A stretch of 64,000 nucleotides of DNA from Cacajao melanocephalus (GCA_963573385.1 CAUYLG010022071.1:1-64000), one strand, 5' to 3'; counted from the first letter of the stretch, positions 1-16,112 are shown. The notes: generated from the letters alone by a model not told the origin. Numbers and translations: made by a program.

Positions 1-275
1 TCCACATCCTTTCCAGCATCTGTTGTCTCAGGATATTCTTTAGACCGCAGTTACTCAGGATGTACCACAATCAATCAGCTTCCTTAAATGCTTTGCATCC
101 TGTTCCGTTTGGATACAGGCATCTGAATAAGAGCTTCTGCATGCTGTACTACGCTAAAACTACCCTGGCTTCTACCTCGCTTGCAATATAAGTTTGTTCA
201 GCAAATAAATAGAGCTGTAGGGATATATTTTTCCTAAATCAGTTGTTCTATGCTATATGAGGAAAGCCCTAGTGT

Positions 276-299
276 ACACACACACACACACACACACAC
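276..299. repeat. (CA)n microsatellite
   Basis: Twelve CA units. Confidence 0.9.
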
Positions 300-514
300 G
301 TATTTCTCCCTTTGGGAATATACCTATTAGTGAAATTTCTGAGTAATTGGGTATTCATACATTGGGTATACATTTAGATTTAGTGGAAGCTGCCAGGCTT
401 CCAAGTGGTTGTTTTACATCTCTACCATAATCTGAGAAGTCATTGCTTTATGTTCTTACTAACACTTGGTATCATCAGCCATAATGGTGAGTGTATAGTG
501 TGCATAGTGATACC

Positions 515-822
515 CTGTTTGTTTATTTTTTATTTTTATTTTTTGAGTCAGAGTCTCACTCTGTTGCCCAGGCTGAAGTGCAGTGGTGCGGTCTCAGCTC
601 ACTACAACCTCCACCTTCCTGGTTCAAGTGATTCTTGTGCCTCACCCTCCTGAGTATCTGGGACTATACGTATGTGCCACCACGCCTGGCTAATTTTTTG
701 CATTTTTAGTAGAGACAGGGTTTTGCTGGCCAGGCTGATCTTGAAGTCTTGAATTCAGGCAATCTAACTATCTTGGCCTCCTAGATGCTGGGATTATAGG
801 CATGAGCCACCTTCCCTGGCCT
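515..822 (-). mobile_element. Alu
   Basis: T-rich start, GAGTCTCACTCTGTTGCC, ends CCTGGCC; old, diverged. Confidence 0.9.
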
Positions 823-839
823 ATTTTTTTGTATTTTTT

Positions 840-1185
840 TTTCTAATGACTAATAATGTTAAGCTTGTTTCCTTATGTTTTTTGGCCATTGGTATTGTTC
901 TTTGGAGAAGTGGCTGTCCATGTCTTTTGTCCATTAAAAAAACTGGTTTGTCTTTTTCTTATTTTAAAATTATATTAAATTTTTTATTAAATTAAAAAAA
1001 AATTTCCATAGGTTACTGGGGAACAGGTAGTGTTTGATTACATGAGTAAGTTCTTTAGTGGTGATTTGTGAGATTTTGGTGCACTCGTCACTTGAGCAGT
1101 ATACACTGCACCCAAATTGTAGACTTTTATCCCTCACCCCCTTCCCACCCTTTCTCCCAAGTCCCCAGAGTCCATTGTGTCAGTC
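840..1185 (-). mobile_element. L1 3' end interrupted by a younger L1
   Basis: Antisense L1 3'UTR signature GGTTACTGGGGAACAGGTAG at 1010-1030. Older L1-like sequence precedes it after the Alu. Another L1 is inserted at about 1186. Confidence 0.8.
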
Positions 1186-2433
1186 TTTTTTTATTGCATT
1201 TTAGGTTTTGGGGTACATGGGAAGAACATGCAAGATTGTTGCATAGGTACACACATGGCAGTGTGATTTGCTGCCTTCCTCCTCATCACCTATATCTAGC
1301 ATTTCTACCCATGCTATCTCTCCCCAACTCCCCACCCCCCTCACTCCCCTATTTCCCCCCGACAGACCCTAGTGTGTGATGCTCCCCTCCCTGTGTCCAC
1401 GTGTTCTTATTGTTCAATACCCACCTATGAGTGAGAACATGCGGTGTTCGATTTTCCGTTCTTGTGTCAGTTTGCTGAGAATGATGGTTTCCAGGTTCAT
1501 CCATGTCCCTACAAAGGACACGAACTCATTGTTTTTTATGGCTGCATAGTATTCCATGGTGTATATGTGCCATATTTTTCCTGTCCAGTCTATTATCAAT
1601 GGGCATTTGGGTTGGTTCCAAGTCTTTGCTATTGTAAACAGTGCTGCAATGAACATATGTGTGCATGTGTCCTTATAGTAGAACGATTTATAATCCTTTG
1701 GATATATACCCAGTAATGGGACTGCTGGGTCAAATGGAATTTCTAGGTCCTTGAGGAATTGCCGCACTGTCTTCCACAATGGTTGAACTAATTTACACTC
1801 CCACCAACAGTGTAAAAGTGTTCCTATTTCTCCACATCCCCTCCAGCATCTGTTGTCTCCAGATTTCTTAATGATTGCCATTCTAACTGGTGTGAGATGG
1901 TATCTCAATGTAGTTTTGATTTGCATTTCTCTAATGACCAGTGATGATGAGCATTTTTTCATATGTTTGTTGGCCTCATGTATGTCTTCTTTTGTAAAGT
2001 GTCTGTTCATATCCTTCGCCCATTTTTGAATGGGCTTGTTTTTTTCTTGTAAATCTGTTTTAGTTCTTTGTAAATTCTGGATATCAGCCCTTTGTCAGAT
2101 GGGTAAACTGCAAAATTTTTTTCCCATTCTGTTGGTTGCCAATTCACTCTAATGACTGTTTCTTTTGCTGTGCAGAAGCTGTGGAGTTTGATTAGGTCCC
2201 GTATGTCTATTTTGGCTTTTGTTGCCAATGCTTTTGGTGTTTTGGTCATGAAGTCCTTGCCTACGCCCATGTCCTGAATGGTTTTGCCTAGATTTTCTTC
2301 TAGGGTTTTTATGGTGTTAGGTCTTATGTTTAAGTCTTGAATCCATCTGGAGTTAATTTTAGTGTAAGGTGTCAGGAAGGGGTCCGGTTTCTGCTTTCTG
2401 CACGTGGCTAGCCAGTTTTCACAACACCATTTG
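1186..2433 (-). mobile_element. Younger L1PA-type 5'-truncated L1 nested in older L1
   Basis: A T-rich run then the antisense 3'UTR of an L1PA-type element. The minus-strand frame 1414-2010 is 198 codons of uninterrupted ORF2p C-terminus, including the CWWEC zinc-knuckle-like motif and the HRMFSLIGG end. 2007-2270 continues upstream in another frame. About 1.25 kb remains; the reverse transcriptase is absent. Confidence 0.88.
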
Positions 2434-3570
2434 TTCCTGTGTTAATTCACTCAGGATAATGGCCTCTAGCTCCATCCATGCTGCTGCAGGGGACATGATT
2501 CTGCTTTTTTTTCTGGCTATACAGTATTCCATGGTGTATATGTACCACAGTTTCTTTATCCAGTCCACTGTTGATGGGCACCTCGGTTGACTATGTCTTT
2601 GCTATTGCCAATAGTGCTGCGATGAACATAGGAGTGCATGCGTCTTTTTGGTAGAATGACTTATATTCCTTTGGATACATACCCAGTAATAGGATTGCCG
2701 GGTCCAATGGTGGTTTTGTTTTAAGTTCTTTGAGAAATTTCCAAACTGCTTTCCACAGAGCTGAACTAATTTTATTCCTATCAGCAGTGTATAAGCATTC
2801 CTTTTTCTTTGCAGCCTTGGCAGTATGTGATTTTTGGCTTTTTTAACAAAAGCCATTCTGATAGGTGTGAGATAGTATATCTCTGTGGTTTTGATTTGCA
2901 TTTCTCTGATGATTAGTGATGTTGAGCATATTTTCATATGTTTTTTGTTGGCCGCTTGTATGTCTTTTGAGAAGTATCTGTTCATGTCTTTGCCCATGTT
3001 TTAATGGGGTTAATTGGTTTTTGGCTTGTTCAATTGTTTAATTCCTTATAGATTGTGGACTTTAGACCTTTGTAAGATACATAGCTTGCAAGTGTTTTCT
3101 CTCATTCTGTAGGTTATCTGTTTCTTCTGTTGATAGTTTGCAGAAGTTTTTCAGTTTGATTAGTTTCCACTAGTCAATTTTTGTTTTTGTTGCAATTGCT
3201 TTTGAGGACTTAGTAATAAATTTTTTCCCAAGGCCAATGTCCAAAATTGTTTTTTGGGTTTTCTTCTAGGATTTACAGCTTGAGGTCTTACATTTAAATC
3301 TTTCACCCATCTAGAGTTAGTTTTTGCATATGGTGATAGACTAGGGTTCCGGTTTCATTCTTCTGCATATGGCTAGCCAGGTATCCCAGCACCAGTTATG
3401 GAATAGGGAGTTCTTTCCCCATTGATTTTGTCAAAGATCAGATGGTGTGTGGCTTTATTTCTGGTATTGTTACAAAAACAGACACCTAGACCAACAGGAC
3501 TTTTTGGCAGAATGATTTATATTCCTTTGGATACACACCCAGTAATAGGATTGCTGGGTCAAACCAATAG

Positions 3571-3937
<367 letters not shown>

Positions 3938-4273
3938 GTTACTGTAGTCTTATAGTTTGAAGTTTGGTAATGTGATGCTTCCAGCGTTGTTCTTTGTGCT
4001 TAAAATTGCCTTGGCTATTTGGGCTCTTTTTGGATTCCATATAAATTTTCTAGTCCTGTGAAAAATGACATTGTAGCTTGATAGGAATATCATTGAATCT
4101 AGAGATTGATTTGGGCAGTATGGACATTTTAATGATACCAATTTTTCCTGTCTATGAACATGGAATGTTTTCCCATCATTTGTTTGTATCATTTATGATT
4201 TTTTTCAGCACTGTTTTGTAGTTCTCCTTATAGAAATCTTTCACTTCCTTGGTTAGATGTATTCTATGGAGGT

Positions 4274-4293
4274 TGTGTGTGTGTGTGTGTGTG
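4274..4293. repeat. (TG)n microsatellite
   Basis: Short run inside the older L1. Confidence 0.85.
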
Positions 4294-5589
4294 GCTATTG
4301 TAAATAAAATCGCATTCTTGGTTTGGCTCTCAACTTGAATATTATTGATGTACAGAAATGCTACTGATTTTTGTACATTAATTTAGTATCCTGAAACTTT
4401 ACTGAAGTCATTTATCAGTTCCAGGAGCCTTTTGGTGGAGTCTTCAGGGTTTTCTAGGCATAGAATCATACCATCAGTGAAGAGAGATAGTTTGGGTTTT
4501 TTTCCTATTTGGGTACCTTTTATTTCTTTCTCTTGCCTGATTGCTGTGGCTAGGACTTCCTACTGCTATGTCTTTTGAGAATTTTTAAACTTAGAATGGT
4601 GTTGGATTTTATCAAACACATTTTCCACATCATTTGCAGCGATCTTGTCATTTTTATCTTTTATTAATATAGGTTTTATATTATTTTATTGATTTTTCAG
4701 ATGTAAAACCAACCTTGCATTTTTGGAAGAAATTCCACTAGGTAGTGTATATAATCCTTTTATATGTTGCTGTATTCAGTTTGCTAACATGTTGCTGATG
4801 ATTTTTGAGTCTTTATTCATGAAAGCTGTTTCTCCATAGTTTTCTTGTAATGTCTTTGGTTTGGTGTCAGGATAATAATACTAGGCTTACATAATTATCT
4901 GGGAAATACTCCCTTCTCCTCTATTTCCTGAGTGCATAATATTAGAACTGTCTCTTCCTTAAATATATGATATACTTCACCTGTGAAGTCATATGGGCTT
5001 GGCTGCTTTAATGGACAGATTTAAAATTACTAATTATATTTATATACTTGTTACGGGTCTATTCAGATATTCTTTTCTTCTTGAACCAGTTATCGTAATT
5101 TTTTTCCTTTCAGGAATTTATTGCTGTTACTAAAATTTGACCATTTTTGTATAACAAATATAATGTTGATCAGTTAAATACTTCTCCTGAATAATACAGG
5201 GACCTGAAACCACTTTAACTCTGGTCACCCCTCCTGAAATACCTGCTTTCCTCCCACAACTTAGACATTATTTTTGATTCTAAGGTTTCTGTCTTGCCAC
5301 TATTGACAGTTTAGGCCAAAGGATTCTTTGTATGAGAGATAGGAAAACTACACTGTGCACTGAAGGATGCTGAGCAGATGCCAGTAGTAAACTTATCCTT
5401 TTGCCCAGTTTTAACAACCAAAATTTTCTCCAGATATGTTACCAGATGTTCCCTAGGGGCAAAATTATGCCCAAGTGAGAACCACTGTTGTGTAAATGTT
5501 ATTTACATTTACCTATGTATTACCCACGTCTTTTTCTGTTCCTTCTTCATATTATACCTCCCTTTTAGCATCATTTACTTTCTTTCTGA

Positions 5590-5750
5590 TATTTCTTTTA
5601 CTTCCTTGGTCAAAGACTGTTGGTAGTAAATTCACTGTTTGTTCACAGATATTCTTCAATGATAGTTTTGCTGGATACACAATTGTAGGTTCATAGTTAT
5701 TTTCTCTCAGCATTTTGAAGATAATATTTCATTGTTTTTTGGCTTTCTTT
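5590..5750 (-). mobile_element. Old L1M fragment
   Basis: Short antisense L1-like sequence (TTTTGCTGGATACACAATTG, TTCTCTCAGCATTTTGAAGA). The preceding 5150-5590 has no recognised element. Confidence 0.5.
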
Positions 5751-6026
5751 TTTATTATTTTATTTATTTTTCCTTAGGTTATTGGGATATAGGTTGTGTT
5801 TGGTTACATGAGTAAGTTTCTTAGTGGTGATATGTGAAATTTTGGTGCAACCATCACCTGAGCAGTATACACTGCACCCTATTCATAGACCTTTAACCCT
5901 CATCCCTCTCCCACCCTTCTCCCTAAGTCCCCAAAGTCCATTGTATCATTCTCATGCCTTTGCATCCTCATAGCTTAGCTCCCATATATCAGTGAGAATG
6001 CACGATGATTGGTTTTCCATTCCTGA

Positions 6027-6429
<403 letters not shown>

Positions 6430-8223
6430 ACTTTTAGTTCAAGGAATCTCCACACTGTTTTCCATGGTGGCTGTACTAGTTTACAGTCCCACCAGCAGTG
6501 TAGAAGCATTCCCTCATCACTACATCCATGTCAACATCTACTGTTTTTTTGATTTTTTTGATATGACCATTCCTGCAGGAGTAAGGTGGTATCACATTGT
6601 GGTTTTGATTTGCATTTCCCTGATCATTAGTGATGGTGAGCATTTTTTCATATGTTTGTTGGCCATTTGTATATCTTCTTTTGAGAATTGTCTATCTATT
6701 CATGTCCTTAGCCCACTTTTTGATGGAATTTTTTTTTCTTGCTGATTTGTTTGAGTTTGTTGCAGATTCTGGATACTAGTCCTTTGTCAGATGAATAGAT
6801 TGTGAAGATTTTCTCCCACTCTGTGGGTTGTCTGTTTACTCTGCTGACTGTTCCTTTTGCCACGCAAAACTCTTTAATTAAGTCTCAGCTATTTATCTTT
6901 ATTTTTATTGCATTTTATTTTGGTTTCTTGGTCATGAAATTTTTGCCTAAGGCAATGTCTAGAAGGGTTTTTCCAATGTTATCTTCTAGAATTTTCATAC
7001 TTTCAGGTCTTAGATTTAAGTCTTTAATCCATTTTGAGTTGATTTTTGTATAAGGTGAGCAAAGAGAATCCAGTTTCATTCTCCTACATGTGGCTAGCCA
7101 ATTATCCCAGCACCATTTGTTGAAAAGGGTGTCCTTTCCCCATTTTATGTTTCTGTTTGCTTTGTTGAAGATCAGTTGGGTTTATTTCTGGGTTCTCTAT
7201 TCTGTTCCATTGGTCTGTGTGCCAATTTTTATACCAGTACCATGCTGTTTTGGTGATAATGGCCTTACAGTTTGAAATCAGGTAGTATGCCTCCAGATTT
7301 GTTCTTTTTGCTTGATCTTGCTTTGACTATGTGGGCTTTTTTTTGCTTCCATATGAATTTTAGAGTTGTTTTTTTCCAATTCTGTGAAGAATTATGTGGT
7401 ATTTTGATAGAGATTGCATTTAATTTGTAGATTGCTTTTGGCAGTATGGTCATTTTCATAATATTGATTCTACCCATCCATGAGCATGGGATGTGTTTTC
7501 ATTTCTTTATGTCATCTATGATTTCTTTCAGCAGTGTTTTGTAGTTTTCCCTGTAGAAGTCTTTTGCCTCCTTTGTTAGATATATTTTTAAGTATTTAAT
7601 TTTTTTTGCAGCTATTGTAAAAAGGGTTGAGTTCTTGATTTGATTCTCCACTTGGCTGCTGATAGTATATAGGAAACCTGCTGATTTGTGTACGTTAATC
7701 TTGTATCTGGAAACTTTGCTGAATTCTTTTATCAGTTCTAGGAGCTTTCTGGAGGAGTCTTTAGGGTTTTCAAGGTAAATGTTCATATTGTCAGCAAACA
7801 GTGACAGTTTGACTTCCTCTTAACCGATCTGGATGCCCCCCTTTTTTTTATCTTGTCTGATTTCTCTGGCTAGGACTTCCAGTACTATGTTGAAGAGGAG
7901 TGGTGAGAGTGGGCATCCTTGTCTTGTTCCAGTTCTCAGAGGGAATGCTTTCAACTTTTCCCTATTCAGTATTATGTCGGCTGTGGGTTTGTCATAGATG
8001 ACTTCAATTATATTGAGGCATATCCCTTTATGCCGATTTTGCTGAGAGTTTTTATTATAAAGGGATGCTGGATTTTCTCAAATGCCTTTTCTGCATCTAC
8101 TGAGATGATCATGTGATTTTTGTTTTTAATTCTGTGTCTGTAGTGTATCACATTTACTGACTTGTGTATGTTAAACCATCCCTGCATCCCTGGTAAGAAA
8201 CCCACTTGATCATGGTGGATTAC

Positions 8224-8485
8224 CTTTTTTTTTTTGAGAGGGAGTCTCCCTCTGTTGTTCAGGCTGGAGTGCAATGGCTTGATGTTGGCTCACTGCTACC
8301 TCTGCCTCCTGGGTTCACGCAATTCTCCTGCACACACCACCATGCCCAGCTAATTTTTCTATTTCAATAGAGACAGGGTTTCACCAAGTTGGCCGGGCTG
8401 GTTTCGAACTCCTGACTTCAGGTGATCTGCCTGCCCCAGCCTCTCAAAGTGCTGGGATTACATGTGTGAGCCACCACGCCTGGCC
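8224..8485 (-). mobile_element. Alu with internal deletion
   Basis: Lacks the segment around AGTAGCTGGGATTACAGG. Host repeats GTGGATTACC/AGTGGATTATC flank it. Confidence 0.9.
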
Positions 8486-9434
8486 AGTGGATTATCTTTT
8501 TGATATCTTGTTGGATTTAGTTACCTAGTGTTTTAATTAGTGTTATGTTCATCAGGGATATTGGTTTGTAGTTTTCTTTTTTAATTATGTCCTTCCTGGT
8601 TTTGGTATTAAGGGATGCTGGCTTCATAGAATGAATTAGGAAGGGCTCTCTCTTTCTCTGTCTTGTGGAAAAGTGTCGAAAGGATTGGTATCAATTTTTC
8701 TTTGAATGTCTGGTAGAATTCTGCTGTGAATCCCTCTGGTCCTGGATTTTTTTTTGTTGGTAATTTTTAAATTACCATTTAAATCTTGCTGCTTGTTATT
8801 GCTGTGTTCAGGGTATCCTAATTCTTTCTGATTTAAGCTAGGAGGGTTGTATTTTTCCAGAAACTCATCCATCTCTTCCAGGTTTTCTAGTTTATATGTG
8901 TACAAATATTCATAGTAGCGTTGAATCATTTTTTGTATTTCTGTGGTGTCAGTTGTAGTATCTCTCGTTTTGTTTCTTATTGAGCTTATTTGGATTTTCT
9001 CTCTTCTTTTCTTGGTTAATCTTGATAATGTTATTTATCTTTTCGAAGAACCAGCTTTTTGTTTCATTTATCTTTTGTATTTTTGTTTGTTTCAATTTCA
9101 TTTAGTTCTGCTCTGATCTTGGTTATTTCCTTTCTTCTGCTGGGTTTGGGTTTGGTTTCTTCTTGTTTCTCTAGTTCCTTGAGGTATGACCTTAGAATGT
9201 CAGTTTGTGCTCTTTCAGTCTTTTTGATATAGGCATTTAGGGTTATGAACTTTCCTCTTAGCACCACCTTTGCTGCATCCCAGAGGTTTTGTCATTATTG
9301 TCATTCAGTTTGAATAATTTTTAAATTTCCATCTTGATTTTGTTTTTGACCCAATGATTATTCAGGAGCAGGTTATTTAATTTCCATATATTTGCATGGT
9401 TTTGAACGTTCCTTTTGGAGTGATTTCCAGTTTT

Positions 9435-9493
9435 TTTTTTTTTTTTTTTTTAGACAGATCAATGAGATAGAAAATTAACAAGGATATCCAGGA
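9435..9493 (+). mobile_element. Tiny twin-primed-type L1 insertion
   Basis: Poly(T) followed by about 40 bp of L1 ORF2 in sense orientation (AGACAGATCAATGAGATAG). It is flanked by GATTTCCAGTTTT and GATTTCCCGTTTT (9422-9434, 9494-9506), inside the antisense L1. Confidence 0.75.
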
Positions 9494-12404
9494 GATTTCC
9501 CGTTTTATTCCACTGTTGTTCAAGAGAGTGCTTGATATAATTTCAATTTTCTTAAATTTGTTGAGGCTCATTTTGTGGCCTATCAGATGGTTTGTCTTGG
9601 AGAAAGTTCCATGCACTTTCAGAAAGTGTATTCTGCAGTTGTTGCATGCAATGTTCTGTATATATCTGTTAAGTTCATTTGTTCCAAGGTATAGTTTAAA
9701 TCCATTTGTTGACTTTCTGTCTTGATGACCCATCTAGTGCTGTCAGTGGAGTACTGAAGTTCACCACTATTATTGTGTTGCTATCTCATTTCTTACGTCT
9801 ATTAGTAATTGTTTTATAAATGTGGGAGCTCCAGTGTTAGGTGCATATATGCTTAGAACTGTGATATTTTCCTGTTGGACAAGGCCTTTTACCATTATAT
9901 AATGTCCCTCTTTGTCTTTTTTCACTGCTAACACTTTAAAGTTTGTTTTGTCTGACGTAAGAATAGCCACCTCTGCTTTCTTTTGGTGTCTATTTGCATG
10001 AAATGCCTTTTTCCACCCCTTTACTTTAAAGTTTATGTGAGTCCTTATTTGTTAGGTCAGTCTCTTGAAGGCAGCAGATGGTTGGTGAGTTCTTATCCCT
10101 TCTGCAGTTCTGTATCTTTGAAGTGGAGCATTTAGGCCATTTACATTCAACGTTAGTACTGAGATGTGAGGAACCATTCCATTCATCATACTATTTTTTG
10201 CCTTGTACCTTGGTTTTTGGTTTGTGCTTTTTAAGTGATATTTTTGTTTTACAGGTCCTGTGAGATTTATGCTTTAAAGAGGTTCTGTTTTAATGTGCTT
10301 CCAGGATTTGCTTCAAGATTTAGAGCTCCTTCTTGCTTCTTGCAGTGGTGGCTTGGTAGTGGAAAATTCTCTCAGCATTTGTTTGCCTGAAAAAGACTAC
10401 GTTTCTTCCATATTTGATGGTTAGTTTCACTGAATACAAAATTCTTGACTCACAATTGTTTTGTTCGAGGAGGCTGAAAATAGGGCCCCAATCTCCTCTA
10501 GCTTGCAGGGTTTCTGCTGAGAAATTTGCTGTCAATATGATAGGTTTTCCTTTATACATTACCTAGTGCTTTTGTCTCACAGCTCTTAAGATTCTTTCCT
10601 TCACCTTAACTTACATAAACTGATGACAATGTGCCTAGACAATAATCTTTTTGCAATGAATTTTCCAGGTGTTCTTTGTGCTTCTTGTATTTGGATATCT
10701 ATGTCTCTAGCAAGGCCAGGGAACTTTTCTTTGATTAATTCCCCAAATATCTTTTCAAAACTTTTAGATTTCTCTTCTTCCTCAGGAACACCAATTCTTC
10801 TTAGGTTTGGTTAACACAATCCCAGACTTCCTGGAGGCTTTGTTCATATTTTCTTATTATTTTCCTTTGTCTTTGTTGGATTGGGTTAATTCAAAGACTT
10901 TTTGTCTTTCAGCTCTAAATTTCTTTCTTCTACTTTTTCAATTCTGTTGCTGAGACTTTCCAGAGCATTTTCCATTCCTATAAGGGTGTTCATGTTTCCT
11001 GAAATTTTGATTGTCATGTGATTGTTATCTATATCCTTGAATATTTCTCCCTTCATTTCTTGTATCGTTTTTTGGATTTCCTTGCATTGGGCTTCACCTT
11101 TCTCTGGTGCCTCCTTGAATAGCTTAATAACTAACCTCCTGAATACTTTTTCAGGTAAATCTGGGATTTATTCTTGGTTTGGCGCCACTGCTGGTGAGCT
11201 AGTGTGATTTTTTGGGGGGGTGTTAAAGAGCCTGGTTTTGTCATATTACCAGAGTTGGTTTTCTGGTTCCTTCTCATTTAGGTAGGCTCTGTCAGAGGGA
11301 TGGTATAGGGCTCAAGGCTGTTTAGATTCTTTTGTCCCATGGGGTGTTTCTTTAATGTAGTACTCTGTGCCTTTTCCTATGGATGTGGCTTCCTGAGAGC
11401 TGAGCTGCAGCGATTATTATCTTTCTTCTGGGTCTAGCCACCTAGCAAGTCTACCAGGCTCTGGACTGTTATTGGGAGTTGTCTGCAGAGTCCTGTGATG
11501 TGAACCATTTATGGGTCTCTCAGCCTTGGACACCAGCGTCTGTTCCAGTGGAAATGGCAGAGGGTTGAAATGGACTCTGTGAAGGTTCTTAGCTTTGGTG
11601 GTTTAATGTCTTATTTTTGTGCTGGTTGGCCTCCTGCCACGAGGTGGTGCTTTCCAGAAAGCATCAGCTGTGGTAGTATGGAGAGGAACTGGGGGTGGTC
11701 AGGGCCCTAGGACTCTCAAGAATATATGCCCTTTGTCTTCAGCTACCAGGGTGGGTAGGGAAGAACCATCAGGTAGGGGCAGGGCTAGGCATGTCTGACC
11801 TCAGACTCTCCTTGGGTGGGTCTTCCTGTGGCTGCTGTGGGGGATGGGAGTGAGGTTCCCAGGTCAATGGAGTTGTATATTGAGGGGGATTATGGCTGTT
11901 TCTGCTGAGCCATGCAGGTTGTCAGGGGAGTAGGTGAAAGTCAGCAATCACAGGCTTCATCCAGCTCACATACAATCCGAAGGGCCAGTCTCACTCCCAC
12001 TGTGCCCCACAACAGTACCAAGTCTGTTTCCAGACAGTGGGCAAATGGGTGAGAACCTGCCCCAGGCTACCCACCTCCCAGAGTATTTGGGGTATCTCCC
12101 AGGTCCTGCAGGAGGAGTCTGCTTCCTTCAGAGGGTCTGTGGTTATTTTGGGATTCTTGGTTTATTCCTGCAGTTGCTCCAGGCTAAAATTCATGATGCA
12201 AACCTCCAGGACACTGCTCTGTCCATCCAAGTTAGAGCTGCAATCTAGTTCTGCCTCCAGTCTGCCAGGATGATGAGAATAATCAGCTCTGCAGGCTGGA
12301 CCGAAGCTCCGAGTTGGAGATGCAATCTAGTTCTGTCTCCTGTCCACCATGATGATCTCAATCATCAGTTCTGCAGTCTGTACTCAAGCCAAGTTTCTTG
12401 AGGG

Positions 12405-12475
12405 TAGGCCTCAAGAAGCCTTTGGCAGAAGGCAAAGAGGGAGGCAAGCACCTCTTCACATGGCCACAGGAGAGA
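12405..12475 (-). mobile_element. Short MaLR LTR scrap
   Basis: GGCAGAAGGCAAAGAGGGAG and CTTCACATGGCCACAGGAGA match the antisense interior of THE1/MST LTRs. Only about 70 bp is left at the L1 5' end. The following 12480-12680 looks like an old L1 fragment. Confidence 0.5.
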
Positions 12476-12680
12476 GTGTCTTTTGGCTTTCATTATTGCT
12501 ATTGAGAAGTTTTCTGAAAACTAATCTGTATTCTATTATAAGGATTTTTCTTTTAACTCTGGCTACATTTCAGATATTCTGGTTTTTTGTTGCTGTTCAA
12601 CTTCAGTATAATGTATGAAAGGGGATTATGGTTTTTTTGTTTTTGGCTAGTACTGTGCTTATTAATATTTTATCTGGATT

Positions 12681-13256
<576 letters not shown>

Positions 13257-13261
13257 ATGCG

Positions 13262-13495
13262 TTTTGCGAGAGGCAGAACTGGGCTTGAATTCTGACTTTA
13301 TCACTTACTGATTTTATTAGTTCGAGCAACTTATTTAACCTCTTTAAGCTTTATTTTACTCATTCATTTTGTAGTGTTTTCTATAGCGTTGCTGGGGTAT
13401 TAAATGAGATAATGCATTACAATGCTTAGCATTTTATTAAGTACCTGGCCCTAAACAAATGGTAGTGGCTTCTATTACTGTTGTTCTAATTGTTA
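13262..13495 (+). repeat. MIR element
   Basis: Sense MIR features: CTTATTTAACCTCTTTAAGC, ATTAAATGAGATAATGCATT, AGTACCTGGCCC. It directly follows the AT-rich palindrome. Confidence 0.75.
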
Positions 13496-13814
13496 TTAAA
13501 AAGTCAAAAACATGCCCATGGTCATGCCGTGGTGGCAGGCTGGGATTCAGAATTAGGTCTGTCATTCTAAAGCCCATGTTCCTTTCCCTACAGCATGTTG
13601 CTTTCCTTATCTTCCTTAAAAAAAGTATCCATAGATGGAAAAAAAGAAAAATAATAATTCACAGATCTTTCATACATTTATCTACATCCTAGCTAAATAA
13701 TCCACAAATATTTAAATGGCTAAGGCCTGTGGGGAATAGGAAGAAAGAAGAGTTTTAGTACTTAACCTCATATATTCCTAACTGGACTATGATTCCCTCA
13801 AGAGCAATTTAATG

Positions 13815-13975
13815 CAGTTGTTAAATATTCAGGTTTTAGAATAAGAGACTTAGATTTGAGTCCCAGTTTCTTAACCTTTAAGATTCTCAATTCCTGGTCT
13901 GTTAAACGGGGTAAAAATAACATTAACTCCCTTTTAGGAATATTGGGGGCATAAGATAAAGCAGTATATTTAAAA
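13815..13975 (+). repeat. MIR element
   Basis: TTGAGTCCCAGTTTCTTAAC and TGGTCTGTTAAACGGGGTAA. 13500-13815 is unassigned. Confidence 0.7.
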
Positions 13976-13981
13976 CAGGAC

Positions 13982-14115
13982 GCAGGACAGGCAAAGTGCT
14001 CATGCCTATAAACCCAGCTACTCAGGAAACTGAAGCAGCCGGATTGCTTGAGGCCAGGAGTTTGAGACCAGCCTGGGCAACACAGCAAGACAGTCTCTTA
14101 AAAACAAACAAACAA
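13982..14115 (+). mobile_element. Alu monomer-like piece
   Basis: About 130 bp ending in an AACAAACAAACA tail. Confidence 0.8.
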
Positions 14116-14117
14116 AA

Positions 14118-14602
<485 letters not shown>

Positions 14603-15136
14603 TTTTAAATAACAACAAGAAGAACAAAAACAGGGCCTGAAACATCGTAAACTTTCCCAAATCGTAGCTGGGAAAGACAAAGACAAAGAGACTGTGTCAT
14701 CTATTTTTTATTCCTCCCATTAGTTCAGTCAGTTAACATTTAGTGCCCTTATGTACACTAAAAATATATATTGCAATCAGCTAGCCTGATACTAAATAAG
14801 GCATTAAATAAATTAAAAGGAAACTAAGTATGATTCCTCATAGCCAGAAATGTCTTACTTAAGAGAGACAATTCTGCCACAGAGCTGGCTTCATAATCTG
14901 CGTTCAAACTACAGAAACACTTGGAACTATCATTCTATCTTAAGGTTCAAGTATCTTGGCATGTACAACCAGACAAAGTCTCTGTTTCTGCTTTGGAAGA
15001 GAATTTTCTCTCTCCCTCCCAGAAGTTAAAAAAAAACAGACCCGCCCCTCCAAAAGTTTTTTTCAGTGTTTTATAAGGACCCATAATACTTTTCAATCTC
15101 ATGGGATGAAGTGATAAAAAGATAATACATAGAAAG

Positions 15137-15775
<639 letters not shown>

Positions 15776-15843
15776 AAAAGGTTTGACCTTCCTCTGCTCA
15801 TTATCAGGAAAATGTGTATCAGTAAAATTCAGATTATAATTAC

Positions 15844-16112
15844 CTTCTTCTTTTGTTCTTCCCCAGCCACTTATAAAACATTTTGTGTTTCTGTCCAGGA
15901 TTTGGAAAACATCAAAAGGTAGGCAAATAGGCTGAATATAGTCATTATATCTCACTGCTTTTTTTAAGTGAAAAAGTGCAATGTCATTTACATAAGATTC
16001 CAAAATGAAGTTTGGATGAATAACGATTGCTTTAATTTTTATCTTCTTGGTATGAGGATGGTGCCCATGTATATTATTAGTTCCAATCACAGCTCTCCAC
16101 ATTAAAGGATTG
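15844..16112 (-). CDS. TMPRSS12: TMPRSS12 exon 3 (serine protease domain, catalytic Asp)
   Basis: This 269-nt internal coding exon encodes about residues 128-218 of transmembrane serine protease 12. On the minus strand it is preceded by a pyrimidine-rich tract and CAG acceptor (AG at 16113-16114) and followed by a GTAATT donor (15838-15843). Visible motifs are AVIGTNNIHG, the NDIALFHL block carrying the catalytic Asp (about D171), QPICLPF, and the start of the CFISGWGRTKEE block typical of S1A trypsin-like proteases. The phases fit: the first base completes the Ser codon split at exon 2, and the last G opens a Gly codon. Compared with the human protein as I remember it there are a few substitutions (for example Arg for Thr after MW, His-His for Arg-Tyr) and no disabling change. 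The catalytic Ser exon is not in the window and must lie below position 1. Confidence 0.95.

Noticed and set aside
1414..2010. 198-codon minus-strand open frame
   Set aside because: C-terminal fragment of L1 ORF2p in a truncated element; not a host gene.
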